A DNA stretch of 64,000 bases from Dermatophilaceae bacterium Soc4.6. Its GTDB lineage: Bacteria; Actinomycetota; Actinomycetes; Actinomycetales; Dermatophilaceae. A program made the translations under genes and the position numbers. The stretch spans positions 3,534,001 to 3,598,000 of the forward strand of contig JAZGVH010000002.1 of assembly GCA_039889245.1 (NCBI GenBank), given 5' to 3'. The notes under the pieces were generated by a model that was not told the DNA's origin, made no database searches, and worked only from the letters and a program-made list of their open reading frames with translations. Below, one piece after another: positions 43,532-51,689 of this stretch; the stretch's first letter is position 1; each line of letters begins with the position of its first letter.

Positions 43532-44929
43532 GTGGCTTGGTTCGGCATCGTGCGTGACGACGAGGCGATCGCGTCGTGGCAGCGCGCCGATGCGCTCCGC
43601 CGCTCCACCCCCGTCCCTCAGCGGCGCGTGGCCGCGCGGCTCGGTCGATGGGTCGGCTTCCCTCTGCTCGCCACCACCGCGACCGTGCTCGCCGTCGTCC
43701 CCGGCACGATCGTGCCGCCCGCCGTCGCCGCGCCCGCGCAGGCGCTCGCCGTGAACAAGATCGCGCAGGCCCACGCCGCGTCGGGCGGCCTCCTGCTGCG
43801 CGCGGACGGGCACGACCCAGAGGTCCGTCGCTCGTGGACCGGGCAGGACGACCGCGTGGATGCGCCCGCCGCGACGGTCGATGCCGCCAGGGCCGCCTCG
43901 GCGGTCGCCGTGCTGCGCATCTCGGGTCCGGTCGGCCCGGCCGGTGCCGTGGGGGCCTCGGGCATACCCGTCACGCTGCTGGCGGCCTACCGGGCTGCCG
44001 AGAAGAGCCTCGCGGCGAGCGACCCCGCCTGTCACCTTCCGTGGTGGTTGCTCGCCGGCATCGGTCGGATCGAGTCGGGCCACGCCTCTGGTGGGCGTGT
44101 CACGGCCGACGGCACGACCCGGGGCCGCATCCTCGGGCCGCGGCTCGACGGCTCGCTGGCCGGCACCGCCGTCATCGCCGACAGCGACCACGGCGCCCTC
44201 GACGGCGACCCGGCCTACGACCGGGCCGTCGGCCCCATGCAGTTCCTGCCGAGCACCTGGCGCAGCTGGGGTCGCGACAGCAACGGCGACGGGGTCAAGG
44301 ACCCGAGCAACGTCTACGACGCCAGTCTGGCCGCCGGGGCCTACCTGTGCGCCGGTGGTCGTGACCTCTCGACCGACGCCGGCATCGCCTCGGCGGTGCT
44401 GTCCTACAACTACTCGCGGTCCTACCTCGACTCGGTGGTCAGCTGGGGCGTGGCCTACCGAGACGGCGTGACGCCCACCCAGGACAGCGGTCGCAGCATC
44501 GCGCCAGCGGCGACCCCCCGGCCCACGACCAGCACGACCACTACGCCGATGACGAGCAGCACGCCGAGCACGACCAGTACCCCGAGCACGACCAGTACCC
44601 CGAGCACGACTGAGCGCCCGACCTCGTCATCGAGCCCGACCACCGCGCCTCCGACCGCGACCACGTCGTCGACGACGACAACGGGCACGCCGACCACCAC
44701 GTCGACGACCCCCACGACGTGCCCCCCGGGCACCTCGACGACCGCCACGACCTCGAGCACGCCCACGACGACGACGGCACCGGCGACGTCCACAACGACG
44801 TCGCCGACCACCTCGCCGACCGGTCCCTCCTGTTCGAGCACGACGAGCAGCACCAGCAGCACGAGCAGCACGACCTCGATCACGACGGGCACGGGCTCGA
44901 GCAGCCCGACCAGCAGTGTGGCTCCCTGA
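43532..44929 (+). CDS. Lytic transglycosylase with long Ser/Thr-rich tail
   Basis: 465 aa from GTG 43532. A signal/anchor segment lies at residues ~40-68. The middle domain is a MltB/SLT_2-like fold: LPWWLLAGIGRIESGHASGG (the Glu is the likely catalytic acid), the AVGPMQFLPSTWRSWGRDSNGDG motif and AAGAYLCAGGRDL. After residue ~330 comes a ~135-residue tail almost wholly of Thr, Ser and Pro (18-bp DNA repeats at ~44560-44615), probably O-mannosylated and wall-spanning. It cuts peptidoglycan glycan strands. Two GTTCAC direct repeats precede it. Confidence 0.88.
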   Translation: MAWFGIVRDDEAIASWQRADALRRSTPVPQRRVAARLGRWVGFPLLATTATVLAVVPGTIVPPAVAAPAQALAVNKIAQAHAASGGLLLRADGHDPEVRRSWTGQDDRVDAPAATVDAARAASAVAVLRISGPVGPAGAVGASGIPVTLLAAYRAAEKSLAASDPACHLPWWLLAGIGRIESGHASGGRVTADGTTRGRILGPRLDGSLAGTAVIADSDHGALDGDPAYDRAVGPMQFLPSTWRSWGRDSNGDGVKDPSNVYDASLAAGAYLCAGGRDLSTDAGIASAVLSYNYSRSYLDSVVSWGVAYRDGVTPTQDSGRSIAPAATPRPTTSTTTTPMTSSTPSTTSTPSTTSTPSTTERPTSSSSPTTAPPTATTSSTTTTGTPTTTSTTPTTCPPGTSTTATTSSTPTTTTAPATSTTTSPTTSPTGPSCSSTTSSTSSTSSTTSITTGTGSSSPTSSVAP

Positions 44930-44999
44930 CCGTCGCTCAGACGGGGGTCAGCCCCGCATCGACCCGGGGCGTGGGGCCTTGCGTGGGAGACTGGGGGGT

Positions 45000-45443
45000 G
45001 TGACCGGATCACCCTCCGCTTCCCGAGAGCCCGAGGCGGTGTCGGGGAGACCCCTCCGCAGCCGCTCCTGGGCGGTGGCCTCAGTCGTCGTGGCCGCGGG
45101 GCACCTCGCGGCGCTCTACTGGCCGCGGATCACCGTCGAGGGGCCGGTGGCGTGGACCGACAAGCTGGTGCACCCACTGCTCTTCCTGGTGCCCATGCTC
45201 GTCTGGTCGCGCTGGTGGGGTCGGTGGCAGCCGGTCGCGGCGGTGCTCGCCGCGCACGCGGTGGTCAGCGAGGTGGTCCAGCACGGCCTGCTGCCCCATC
45301 GCTCCGGTGACCCGTGGGACTCGGTGGCCGACCTGCTGGGGGTGGGGGTCGGCATCCTGGCCGCCGTCGTGCTGCGCCGAGCGGGCCGGAGCGCCGCCTC
45401 CCGCCCACAGGGCGCGGTCACGTCGAGCACCAACCGCTGGTAG
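45000..45443 (+). CDS. VanZ-like family membrane protein
   Basis: 147 aa from GTG 45000, 8 bases after GAGACT. Four hydrophobic segments with VanZ-type marks: an early AGHLAALYWP, TDKLVHPLLFLVPMLV with the conserved Asp-Lys-x-x-His, EVVQHGLLPHRSGDPWDSVADLLGVGVG with a conserved Glu and Asp. VanZ relatives bind lipids or modify teicoplanin resistance; the role here is unknown. It has a Ser/Arg-rich N-terminus. It follows the transglycosylase by 70 bases. Confidence 0.75.
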   Translation: MTGSPSASREPEAVSGRPLRSRSWAVASVVVAAGHLAALYWPRITVEGPVAWTDKLVHPLLFLVPMLVWSRWWGRWQPVAAVLAAHAVVSEVVQHGLLPHRSGDPWDSVADLLGVGVGILAAVVLRRAGRSAASRPQGAVTSSTNRW

Positions 45444-45708
45444 GGTGGGAGAAACCCGACTCCGAGGCGCAAGGCCGCGCCCGATGTCATGCTCTTCGCC
45501 TCCCGGCGCGATCTCGTCGCCCGGGCTGACGCAATCGCGTGGCAACAGCACCATCTCCCGACGCGGAGCGGGTCCGTCGCCGGCCAGCAACCCTGCTGGA
45601 AGCCGGCCCACCGGGCGCCCAGCGCGCCTGAGGCTCGTCTTTCCCGGTCACCTTCGCCAGGTGGCTCGAGACGTGTCTACTCGAGTCACTGAAGTGAGTT
45701 GAACGACC
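45444..45708 (+). other. Structured leader of the DEAD-box helicase gene
   Basis: A 265-base gap. It contains a strong hairpin at ~45579-45608 (GCCGG plus CCAGCA pairing with TGCTGG and GCCGGC), an inverted CTCGAG pair nearer the gene, and an open reading frame of 67 codons from ATG 45489 that ends before the helicase start. RNA helicase genes commonly have long, structured, self- or cold-regulated 5' leaders. I cannot match it to a known RNA class. Confidence 0.45.
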
Positions 45709-47835
45709 GTGAGCAACTACCCGACCTCTGGCGCGCCCAAGAAGGCCCGTTGGTCCACCGACAAGAAGGCTGCCGTCGCGGGCGCCAGGAAGCCCCATCG
45801 CGGGCAGGGGGCGCCCAGCGCCTCGAGCCCGTCCGACCGGTTCTCCCGCCCCGAGCGTGGCGCCCGCCCCGACCGGCCCGAGCGTGGCGCCCGCCCCGAC
45901 CGTGGCGCCAGTGTCGCTGGTGCCCCCCGCCGCGAGTGGGCCCCCCGCAGCGACCGTCCCGACCGGGGCACCGACGGCCCGCGTCGTGAGTGGGCTCCCC
46001 GCAACGACCGTCCCGACCGCACCGACCGTCCCGCTGCGCGCGGGACCGACGGCCCGCGTCGTGAGTGGGCCCCGCGCAGCGACCGGCCCCAGCGCAGCGA
46101 CCGGCCGGCGCGCTCGTTCGACGGGCCCCGTCGGGAGTGGACCCCCCGCCCCGACCGCGGTGAGCGCCCCGACCGCACGGGGCGTCCCGAGGCCCGCCTG
46201 ACCGACGGCCCCCGTCGCGAGTGGACCCCCCGCCCCGACCGGGCCGAGCGTGCCGACCGGACGGACCGCAGCCCCCGCGGCGACCGCCCCCAGCGCACGG
46301 ACCGCCCCGCCCGCTCCTTCGACGGTCCGCGCCGTGAGTGGGCGCCGCGGGACAGCCGCGTCGCCCGTGAGCCCGCGGGTGGCCGCTTCGAGCGCACCGA
46401 CGGAGGTCAGGGCGCCGAGGCCGAGCGCATCGAGGCCGACACCTGGACCAAGTCGACCCGCACCAGCGTCAGCGACGGCCCCGTCGACGTCGCGGCCGAC
46501 AACGGCTTCTCGGCCCTCGGTCTGCCCGAGCGCCTCGTCGAGCGGCTGGCCCGTGACGGCATCACCACCCCCTTCCCGATCCAGGTCGCGACGATCCCCG
46601 ACGCCCTCGCCGGCCGCGACGTGCTCGGTCGCGGCCAGACCGGCTCCGGCAAGACGCTGGCCTTCGGTCTGCCGACCCTGACCCGGCTGGCGCAGGACGG
46701 CCCGCGCTCGGCGCCGCGCCGACCCCGCGCCCTGATCCTCGTGCCCACCCGCGAGCTGGCCATGCAGGTCTCCGACGCGCTCGAGCCCTTGGTGCACGTC
46801 GTCGGCCTGACCCACAAGCTGGTCGCCGGCGGTCTCAGCTACACCACCCAGATCAACGCGCTCAACCGCGGCGTCGACCTGCTCATCGCCACGCCGGGTC
46901 GGCTCAACGACCTGATCGAGCGCGGCGCCGTGGAGCTGCGCGACCTGCAGACGGTCATCCTCGACGAGGCCGACCACATGGCCGAGATGGGCTTCCTGCC
47001 CGAGATCTCGAGCATCCTCGACGCCCTGCCGGCCGGTGGGCAGCGACTGCTGTTCTCGGCCACGCTCGACCGCGGGATCGACACCCTCGTGGAGAACTAC
47101 CTCACCGACCCGGTGACGCACTCGACCGACGACGCGAAGGCGTCCGTCACCACGATGGAGCACCACGTGCTGCTGATCGACCCGCAGCACAAGAAGGTCA
47201 TCACCGCCGAGGTCGCCAACCGCGAGGGGCGCACGGTCATCTTCGTGCGCACGAAGCTCGGCGCCGACCGCGTTGCCGAGCAGCTGCGCGAGCAGGGGGT
47301 CATGGCCGCGGCTCTGCACGGTGGGCTCAACCAGGGTGCTCGCAACCGCGTCCTCGGTGCTTTCCGTGACGGCTCGCTGCCGGTGCTCGTCGCCACCGAC
47401 GTCGCCGCGCGCGGCATCCACGTCGACGACATCTCGGTCGTCCTGCAGGTCGACCCGCCGGCCGACCACAAGGACTACCTGCACCGCTCGGGCCGCACCG
47501 CCCGCGCCGGTGAGAAGGGCAAGGTCGTGACCCTCGCCCTGCCGCACCAGCGCAAGGGTATGGAGCGCCAGCTGCGCGACGCCGGCGTCGACGCGGTGCC
47601 GACCCGGGCCGTGCCCGGCGACGCCACGCTGGCCGCCACCGGCGCGACGACCCCGAGCGGCATCCCGGTCTCGCCGGACGCGTTCCGCCGCCTGCTCGAT
47701 GGTCCGCCGAAGCGTCGCACCGGCGGTGCCCGCCCGGCCGGTCGGGGCTACCGTCCCCAGCACGGCGCCGGCTCGTCGCGTCCCGAGCGCGGCGACCGCA
47801 GTGGCGACCGTCGCCGCTACGACCGCCAGGGCTGA
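45709..47835 (+). CDS. DEAD-box RNA helicase with repetitive disordered N-terminus
   Basis: 708 aa from GTG 45709. Residues ~1-250 are a basic Arg/Asp/Pro-rich low-complexity region with six copies of (G)PRREW(A/T)PR. The helicase core then follows: Q-motif FSALGLPERLVERLARDGITTPFPIQ, Walker A GQTGSGKT, motif Ib, DEAD box ILDEADHMAEMGF, SAT (FSATLD), and the C-terminal RecA domain with LVATDVAARGIHVDDIS and HRSGRTARAG. A short Arg/Gly-rich tail ends the protein. The core unwinds RNA in ribosome assembly or mRNA decay. The N-terminal extension is unusual: most bacterial DEAD-box proteins carry such basic tails at the C-terminus. Confidence 0.93.
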   Translation: MSNYPTSGAPKKARWSTDKKAAVAGARKPHRGQGAPSASSPSDRFSRPERGARPDRPERGARPDRGASVAGAPRREWAPRSDRPDRGTDGPRREWAPRNDRPDRTDRPAARGTDGPRREWAPRSDRPQRSDRPARSFDGPRREWTPRPDRGERPDRTGRPEARLTDGPRREWTPRPDRAERADRTDRSPRGDRPQRTDRPARSFDGPRREWAPRDSRVAREPAGGRFERTDGGQGAEAERIEADTWTKSTRTSVSDGPVDVAADNGFSALGLPERLVERLARDGITTPFPIQVATIPDALAGRDVLGRGQTGSGKTLAFGLPTLTRLAQDGPRSAPRRPRALILVPTRELAMQVSDALEPLVHVVGLTHKLVAGGLSYTTQINALNRGVDLLIATPGRLNDLIERGAVELRDLQTVILDEADHMAEMGFLPEISSILDALPAGGQRLLFSATLDRGIDTLVENYLTDPVTHSTDDAKASVTTMEHHVLLIDPQHKKVITAEVANREGRTVIFVRTKLGADRVAEQLREQGVMAAALHGGLNQGARNRVLGAFRDGSLPVLVATDVAARGIHVDDISVVLQVDPPADHKDYLHRSGRTARAGEKGKVVTLALPHQRKGMERQLRDAGVDAVPTRAVPGDATLAATGATTPSGIPVSPDAFRRLLDGPPKRRTGGARPAGRGYRPQHGAGSSRPERGDRSGDRRRYDRQG

Positions 47836-47893
47836 TCACCAGCCGTACCCGCAGCACCTGCGCGCCCGCATACGCGCTGACCACGCCCCCGGC

Positions 47894-47909
47894 CTCCCTC
47901 ATGAGGGAG
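47894..47909. promoter_or_regulatory. Palindrome overlapping the yqgE promoter
   Basis: A perfect 16-bp palindrome CTCCCTCATGAGGGAG, flanked by CCCCCGG and GGGGG which could extend the stem. It overlaps the -10-like GAGACT (47907-47912) of the next gene. Possibly operator or terminator of the helicase gene. Confidence 0.45.
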
Positions 47910-47918
47910 ACTGGGGGC

Positions 47919-48503
47919 GTGTCGTCGTCCTCGGGCCTCTTCGGCCCCTCGGGGTTCCTGGCGGGTCGCCTGCTCGTGGCCACCCCGACGATCAGCGACG
48001 GCCCCTTCCGGCGCGCGGTGGTCCTGGTCCTGCACCACGACGAGGGTGGCGCGCAGGGCGTCGTCCTCAACCAGCCGCTGGCGGCGCGCATCGACGCCGT
48101 GCTGCCCGGCTGGGGCGAGGTGGCCACGCGACCGCGGCAGATCTTCCGTGGGGGACCGGTCGAGATCGACTCGGCGCTCGGGGTGGTCACGGTGCCCGGC
48201 GACGACCCCGAGCCGCTGGGGGTGCGGCACCTCTTCGGTGGTCTCGGTCTGGTCGACCTCGACGCGCCGCCCGCGCTGGTCGCCCCTGAGGTCGCGGGTA
48301 TGCGGATCTTCGCCGGGTATGCCGGGTGGTCGCCGCAGCAGCTCGAGGGGGAGGTGCGTCGCGGGGACTGGTACGTCGTCGACCACGAGCCCCGCGACGC
48401 GTTCTCGGCCGAGCCCGAGGGGCTGTGGGAGCAGGTCCTGAGGCGACAGAGCGACAACCTGCGGCTCGTGGCCGGTTTCCCCGACGACCCGACGATGAAC
48501 TGA
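47919..48503 (+). CDS. YqgE/AlgH family protein
   Basis: 194 aa from GTG 47919, 7 bases after GAGACT. The upstream ATG 47901 is possible but sits in the palindrome and lacks a ribosome site. DUF179 signatures are LAGRLLVATPTISDGPFRRAVVLVLHHDEGGAQGVVLNQPL, read as three short parts, and the FAGYAGWSPQQLEGEVRRGDW segment near residue 130. YqgE proteins are conserved cytoplasmic proteins linked to regulation in pseudomonads (AlgH); biochemical function unknown. Ends ~80 bases before an AT-rich promoter. Confidence 0.92.
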   Translation: MSSSSGLFGPSGFLAGRLLVATPTISDGPFRRAVVLVLHHDEGGAQGVVLNQPLAARIDAVLPGWGEVATRPRQIFRGGPVEIDSALGVVTVPGDDPEPLGVRHLFGGLGLVDLDAPPALVAPEVAGMRIFAGYAGWSPQQLEGEVRRGDWYVVDHEPRDAFSAEPEGLWEQVLRRQSDNLRLVAGFPDDPTMN

Positions 48504-48639
48504 GGGGGCAGAACTCCTCAGGTCACCTGCCCGATAAGTAACTTATAGGGGCTTAAGATGTGATAGTGACTTTTTGTGATGATTGTGGCATTCTTCCGCG
48601 GTAGGCCCGATCGGGCGCAGCGAGCATGAGGTGGTCACG
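48504..48639 (+). promoter_or_regulatory. AT-rich promoter region with 13-bp palindrome
   Basis: In this very GC-rich DNA, 48530-48590 is clearly AT-rich (TAACTTATAGG, GACTTTTTGTGATGATTGTGG). It contains the palindrome ATAAGTAACTTAT (48534-48546). It likely holds the promoter and operator of the metzincin gene and may be a sign of special control. Confidence 0.55.
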
Positions 48640-51306
48640 ATGGGTGTCAAGCGGCGGGGCGCGACGAGCAGGGTGCTGACGGCGACCGGGGGCTGGCGGT
48701 CTGCCGTCCCGCGGGTCGCGGGGCGACGTCGCGGGCTGTCGGTGGGCCTGCTGCTGCTGGCGGTCCTCGGGTCGCTGCTGGTCGGCACGAGCGTGCCGGC
48801 GGCTGCCGTGGGCACGCCCTTCGTGGCCCTGGCGACCCCCTCGCGCATCCTCGACACCCGAGCCAGCGGCCGGACCGCAGACGGGCAGGCGCAGGCCGTC
48901 GGGCGGGTCAGCCCGGGCCAGACCCTGCAGCTGCAGGTGGCCGGTCGGGTCTCCATACCGGTCAGTGGGGTGGGGGCCGCCGTCCTCAACGTGACCGCCG
49001 TCGCCGCCGGGACCGCGGGCTACGTCACCGTCTTCCCCTGCGGCGACCGCCCCCACACCTCGAGCCTCAGCTACGGCGCGGGCAGCACGGTGCCCAACGC
49101 CGTCATCGCCAAGCTCAGCAGCACCGGTCAGGTCTGTCTCTTCTCGGCCGGTCAGACCGACGTCGTCGTCGACGTCAGCGGCTACCTGCTCGACAGCGGG
49201 GTCGCCGGCCTCGCCGCACCCGTGCGGCTGCTCGACACCCGGGCGACGGGGGCCACCGTCGACGGGGCGCAGGTCGGCCGGGGGGCCCTGGTCCCCGGCC
49301 AGGAGATCACCGTGCCCGTCGCGGGTCGCGGGGGCATCGCCTCCGACGCCTCGGCCGTGGTGCTGAACCTGACGGTCGTGAGCGCACGGTCCGCCGGCTA
49401 CCTCTCGCTCTACCCCTGTGGCAGCCGGCCCAACGCGTCGAGCCTCAACTTCGGGGGTGGGGTCACCCGGGCCAACGCCGTCGTCACCGGGCTCACCTCG
49501 GGCGGGCAGGTCTGCGTCTTCAGCGCCGGGACGGCAGACGTGGTCATCGATGCCAGCGCCACCCTGCCGAGTACGACCTTCTCACCGCTGACCATGCCGG
49601 AGCGCCTGCTCGACACCCGGGCGGGCACTACCGTCGACAGCGACTTCAGGGACCTCGGGGCCGAGCCGGCCAACGCCAGCCTGACCCTGTCCGTCGCCGG
49701 TCGCGGGAGCATCCCCTCGGGTGCCAAGGCGGTCGTCCTCAACGTCACGGCGGTGGGTCCGACGGGGACCGGCTACACCTCCGTCTACCCGGGCGGCGGC
49801 GCGCCCAACGCGAGCAACCTCAACTACGGCAGGGGTGAGATCGTCGGCAACCTCGTGGTCGCCCCCCTCAGCTCCACCGGAGGCGTCTGCCTCACCACCG
49901 CCGGCGTCTCGACCAACCTGGTGGTCGACGTGACGGGCTACCTCACCGCCGACGTCCCCAGCGTCACCGCTGCGTGCCCGAGCCTCGCCGTGAACACCAG
50001 CCCCGACAGCGTGCGCTCACAGCTGGTCTACCGCTCGGGTCTGCAGAAGGTGGTCGGAGACGACCGCGTCGCCGTGGTCGTCTGCTCGGTGCCGACGGGC
50101 TACCGCGGTTACTCGACCTGGGGGCCGGTGCCGACACCGCTGAGCGCGAGCGCCATCGCCACGTGGGCCAACGACACCGTCGCGCCCTACTACACCGCCG
50201 TCTCCGGTGGGGCCTACCGTCCGACCTTCGTGGCCGCGAGCCCGGTGACGCTGTCGGTCCCGAGCGCGGCTGGGGGCCCCGACGACTGCCTGGACAAGGC
50301 GATGGCCTCCGTCGCCACCGCGGGCATCACCAACGTGCTGGCCACCGACAACCGTCTGGTCGACTTCGCCTTCGCCGGCCCGGGCCGGCTGCCCACGCTC
50401 CCGCAGCCGCAGGAGCAGACGGTCCTGACCTCCGGGCCACCGAAGACCACGCTGCGCGGTGTCTATCTCGGGGGCAGCATCACCGCGGTCGACAGGAACC
50501 CGATGATCGCCGTCCACGAGATGGGCCACACGATCCACTGGCCCCACTCCTTCATCTCGGACGACGAGTTCGACAACCCGACCGACGTCATGAGCGGCAG
50601 CCCCGGGAGTGGCGTCAACGGCTGGTGCGCCGCGACCGGCGACTTCGCCTACCCGTGCGCACCGCAGAGTGCGCTCGCCTTCGACCGGATGGCGGCCGGC
50701 TGGATGACCGCCCGGCAGTCGGCGATCAACACAGGCGTGGTCAACTACACCCTCGACGCCGCGAACGCCCACGCGTCAAACAGCGGCGGCACCCAGATGG
50801 TCGCGGTGCAGGACCCGCACGACCCGCTCAGCGTCCTCACGGTCGAGGGCCGGGCGGCCGTCGACTACGACCAGTACCTCTCCGGTCCCTACTGCCACGT
50901 CATCGCGGACCCGGGCTCGTCGTCGGGCGGAACCATGTGCGACAGCCTGCTGCCCACCGGGCACGACGGGGTCGTCGTCTCGCTGGTGCGCCAGACCCCC
51001 AGCGCCTCCGGGATCAGCCTGCTGCGGCGCACGAGCCAGGGCATGGGTGGGCCCTACTCCTTCGACCACGTCCTGCAGGTCGGTGACTCGGTGACGGTCG
51101 AGGGAGTGCACATCTCGGTGCTCTCCCGCTCCGGCAACACCTTCGCGGTGCAGCTGCGGGGCAGGTACACCACCCCCACGAGGATGATCGCCCCCGTCGG
51201 GCTCGCGCCGCAGGGAGTGACGTCGGACCCCCAGGAGAACCCGTGGACGATCATCCCCCGGTCGACCCCCGAGGGTGCCCCGAGCAAGGGCGGGGCGCCC
51301 TCCTGA
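48640..51306 (+). CDS. Large exported protein: three surface repeats plus metzincin-like metalloprotease
   Basis: 888 aa from ATG 48640 with a GAGG ribosome site; in-frame codons to 48583 precede the signal peptide and are rejected. A signal peptide (LSVGLLLLAVLGSLLVG...PAAA) is followed by three ~120-residue repeats, each with LDTR, VVLNVTA, a GY(V/L/T) strand, SSLxYG and a VxDVxGYL ending. This is a common actinobacterial surface repeat. The C-terminal half has a zinc site HEMGHTIHWPH (HExxH plus a third His six residues on) and DVMSG downstream as a Met-turn, the metzincin pattern. It is probably a secreted or wall-attached protease; substrate unknown. No sorting signal is seen. Confidence 0.82.
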   Translation: MGVKRRGATSRVLTATGGWRSAVPRVAGRRRGLSVGLLLLAVLGSLLVGTSVPAAAVGTPFVALATPSRILDTRASGRTADGQAQAVGRVSPGQTLQLQVAGRVSIPVSGVGAAVLNVTAVAAGTAGYVTVFPCGDRPHTSSLSYGAGSTVPNAVIAKLSSTGQVCLFSAGQTDVVVDVSGYLLDSGVAGLAAPVRLLDTRATGATVDGAQVGRGALVPGQEITVPVAGRGGIASDASAVVLNLTVVSARSAGYLSLYPCGSRPNASSLNFGGGVTRANAVVTGLTSGGQVCVFSAGTADVVIDASATLPSTTFSPLTMPERLLDTRAGTTVDSDFRDLGAEPANASLTLSVAGRGSIPSGAKAVVLNVTAVGPTGTGYTSVYPGGGAPNASNLNYGRGEIVGNLVVAPLSSTGGVCLTTAGVSTNLVVDVTGYLTADVPSVTAACPSLAVNTSPDSVRSQLVYRSGLQKVVGDDRVAVVVCSVPTGYRGYSTWGPVPTPLSASAIATWANDTVAPYYTAVSGGAYRPTFVAASPVTLSVPSAAGGPDDCLDKAMASVATAGITNVLATDNRLVDFAFAGPGRLPTLPQPQEQTVLTSGPPKTTLRGVYLGGSITAVDRNPMIAVHEMGHTIHWPHSFISDDEFDNPTDVMSGSPGSGVNGWCAATGDFAYPCAPQSALAFDRMAAGWMTARQSAINTGVVNYTLDAANAHASNSGGTQMVAVQDPHDPLSVLTVEGRAAVDYDQYLSGPYCHVIADPGSSSGGTMCDSLLPTGHDGVVVSLVRQTPSASGISLLRRTSQGMGGPYSFDHVLQVGDSVTVEGVHISVLSRSGNTFAVQLRGRYTTPTRMIAPVGLAPQGVTSDPQENPWTIIPRSTPEGAPSKGGAPS

Positions 51307-51346
51307 GGCCGCCCGGGCTCGACCCGGCGCGGCATACACTGGCCCG

Positions 51347-51658
51347 ATGAGCACGCAGATGCCGGAAGACCCCTTCGCTCCGCAGCTCGAGCCCTCGGGG
51401 CCCAGCACGTCGACGACCGTCCTCGAGCGGGAGGAGACCCTGCCGTCGGAGCAGGTGCAGGAGCCGGGCGACCACGAGCGGTTCTCGCACTACGTGCGCA
51501 AGGAGAAGATCCTCGAGAGCGCGATGTCGGGGGACCCGGTCGTGGCTCTCTGCGGCAAGGTCTGGGTGCCGGGGCGCGACCCCCAGAAGTTCCCCGTCTG
51601 CCCGACGTGCAAGGAGATCTACCAGGGCCTGCGCGCCCCGCAGGACGGCGGCGAGTAG
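51347..51658 (+). CDS. DUF3039 domain protein
   Basis: 103 aa from ATG 51347, leaderless with TACACT at 51335-51340. The C-terminal ~60 residues have the DUF3039 signature HERFSHYVRKEKILESAMSG, PVVALCGKVW and FPVCPTCKEIYQGL; the Cys of ALCG plus CPTC form a possible zinc ribbon. The N-terminus is acidic and probably disordered. This is a conserved actinobacterial protein of unknown role. Confidence 0.92.
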   Translation: MSTQMPEDPFAPQLEPSGPSTSTTVLEREETLPSEQVQEPGDHERFSHYVRKEKILESAMSGDPVVALCGKVWVPGRDPQKFPVCPTCKEIYQGLRAPQDGGE

Positions 51659-51689
51659 CCGGCTCCGTCACCGGGCTCGAGGGGCCCGC

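Noticed and set aside
45570-45640. SAM-type riboswitch before the helicase gene
   Set aside because: A GGCCAGCAACCC string resembles part of a SAM-IV motif, but the remaining conserved core could not be found and the downstream gene is not a methionine gene.
48583-48640. Upstream GTG start for the metzincin protein
   Set aside because: It adds 19 residues before the basic n-region of the signal peptide and lacks a ribosome site; ATG 48640 has GAGG at proper spacing.
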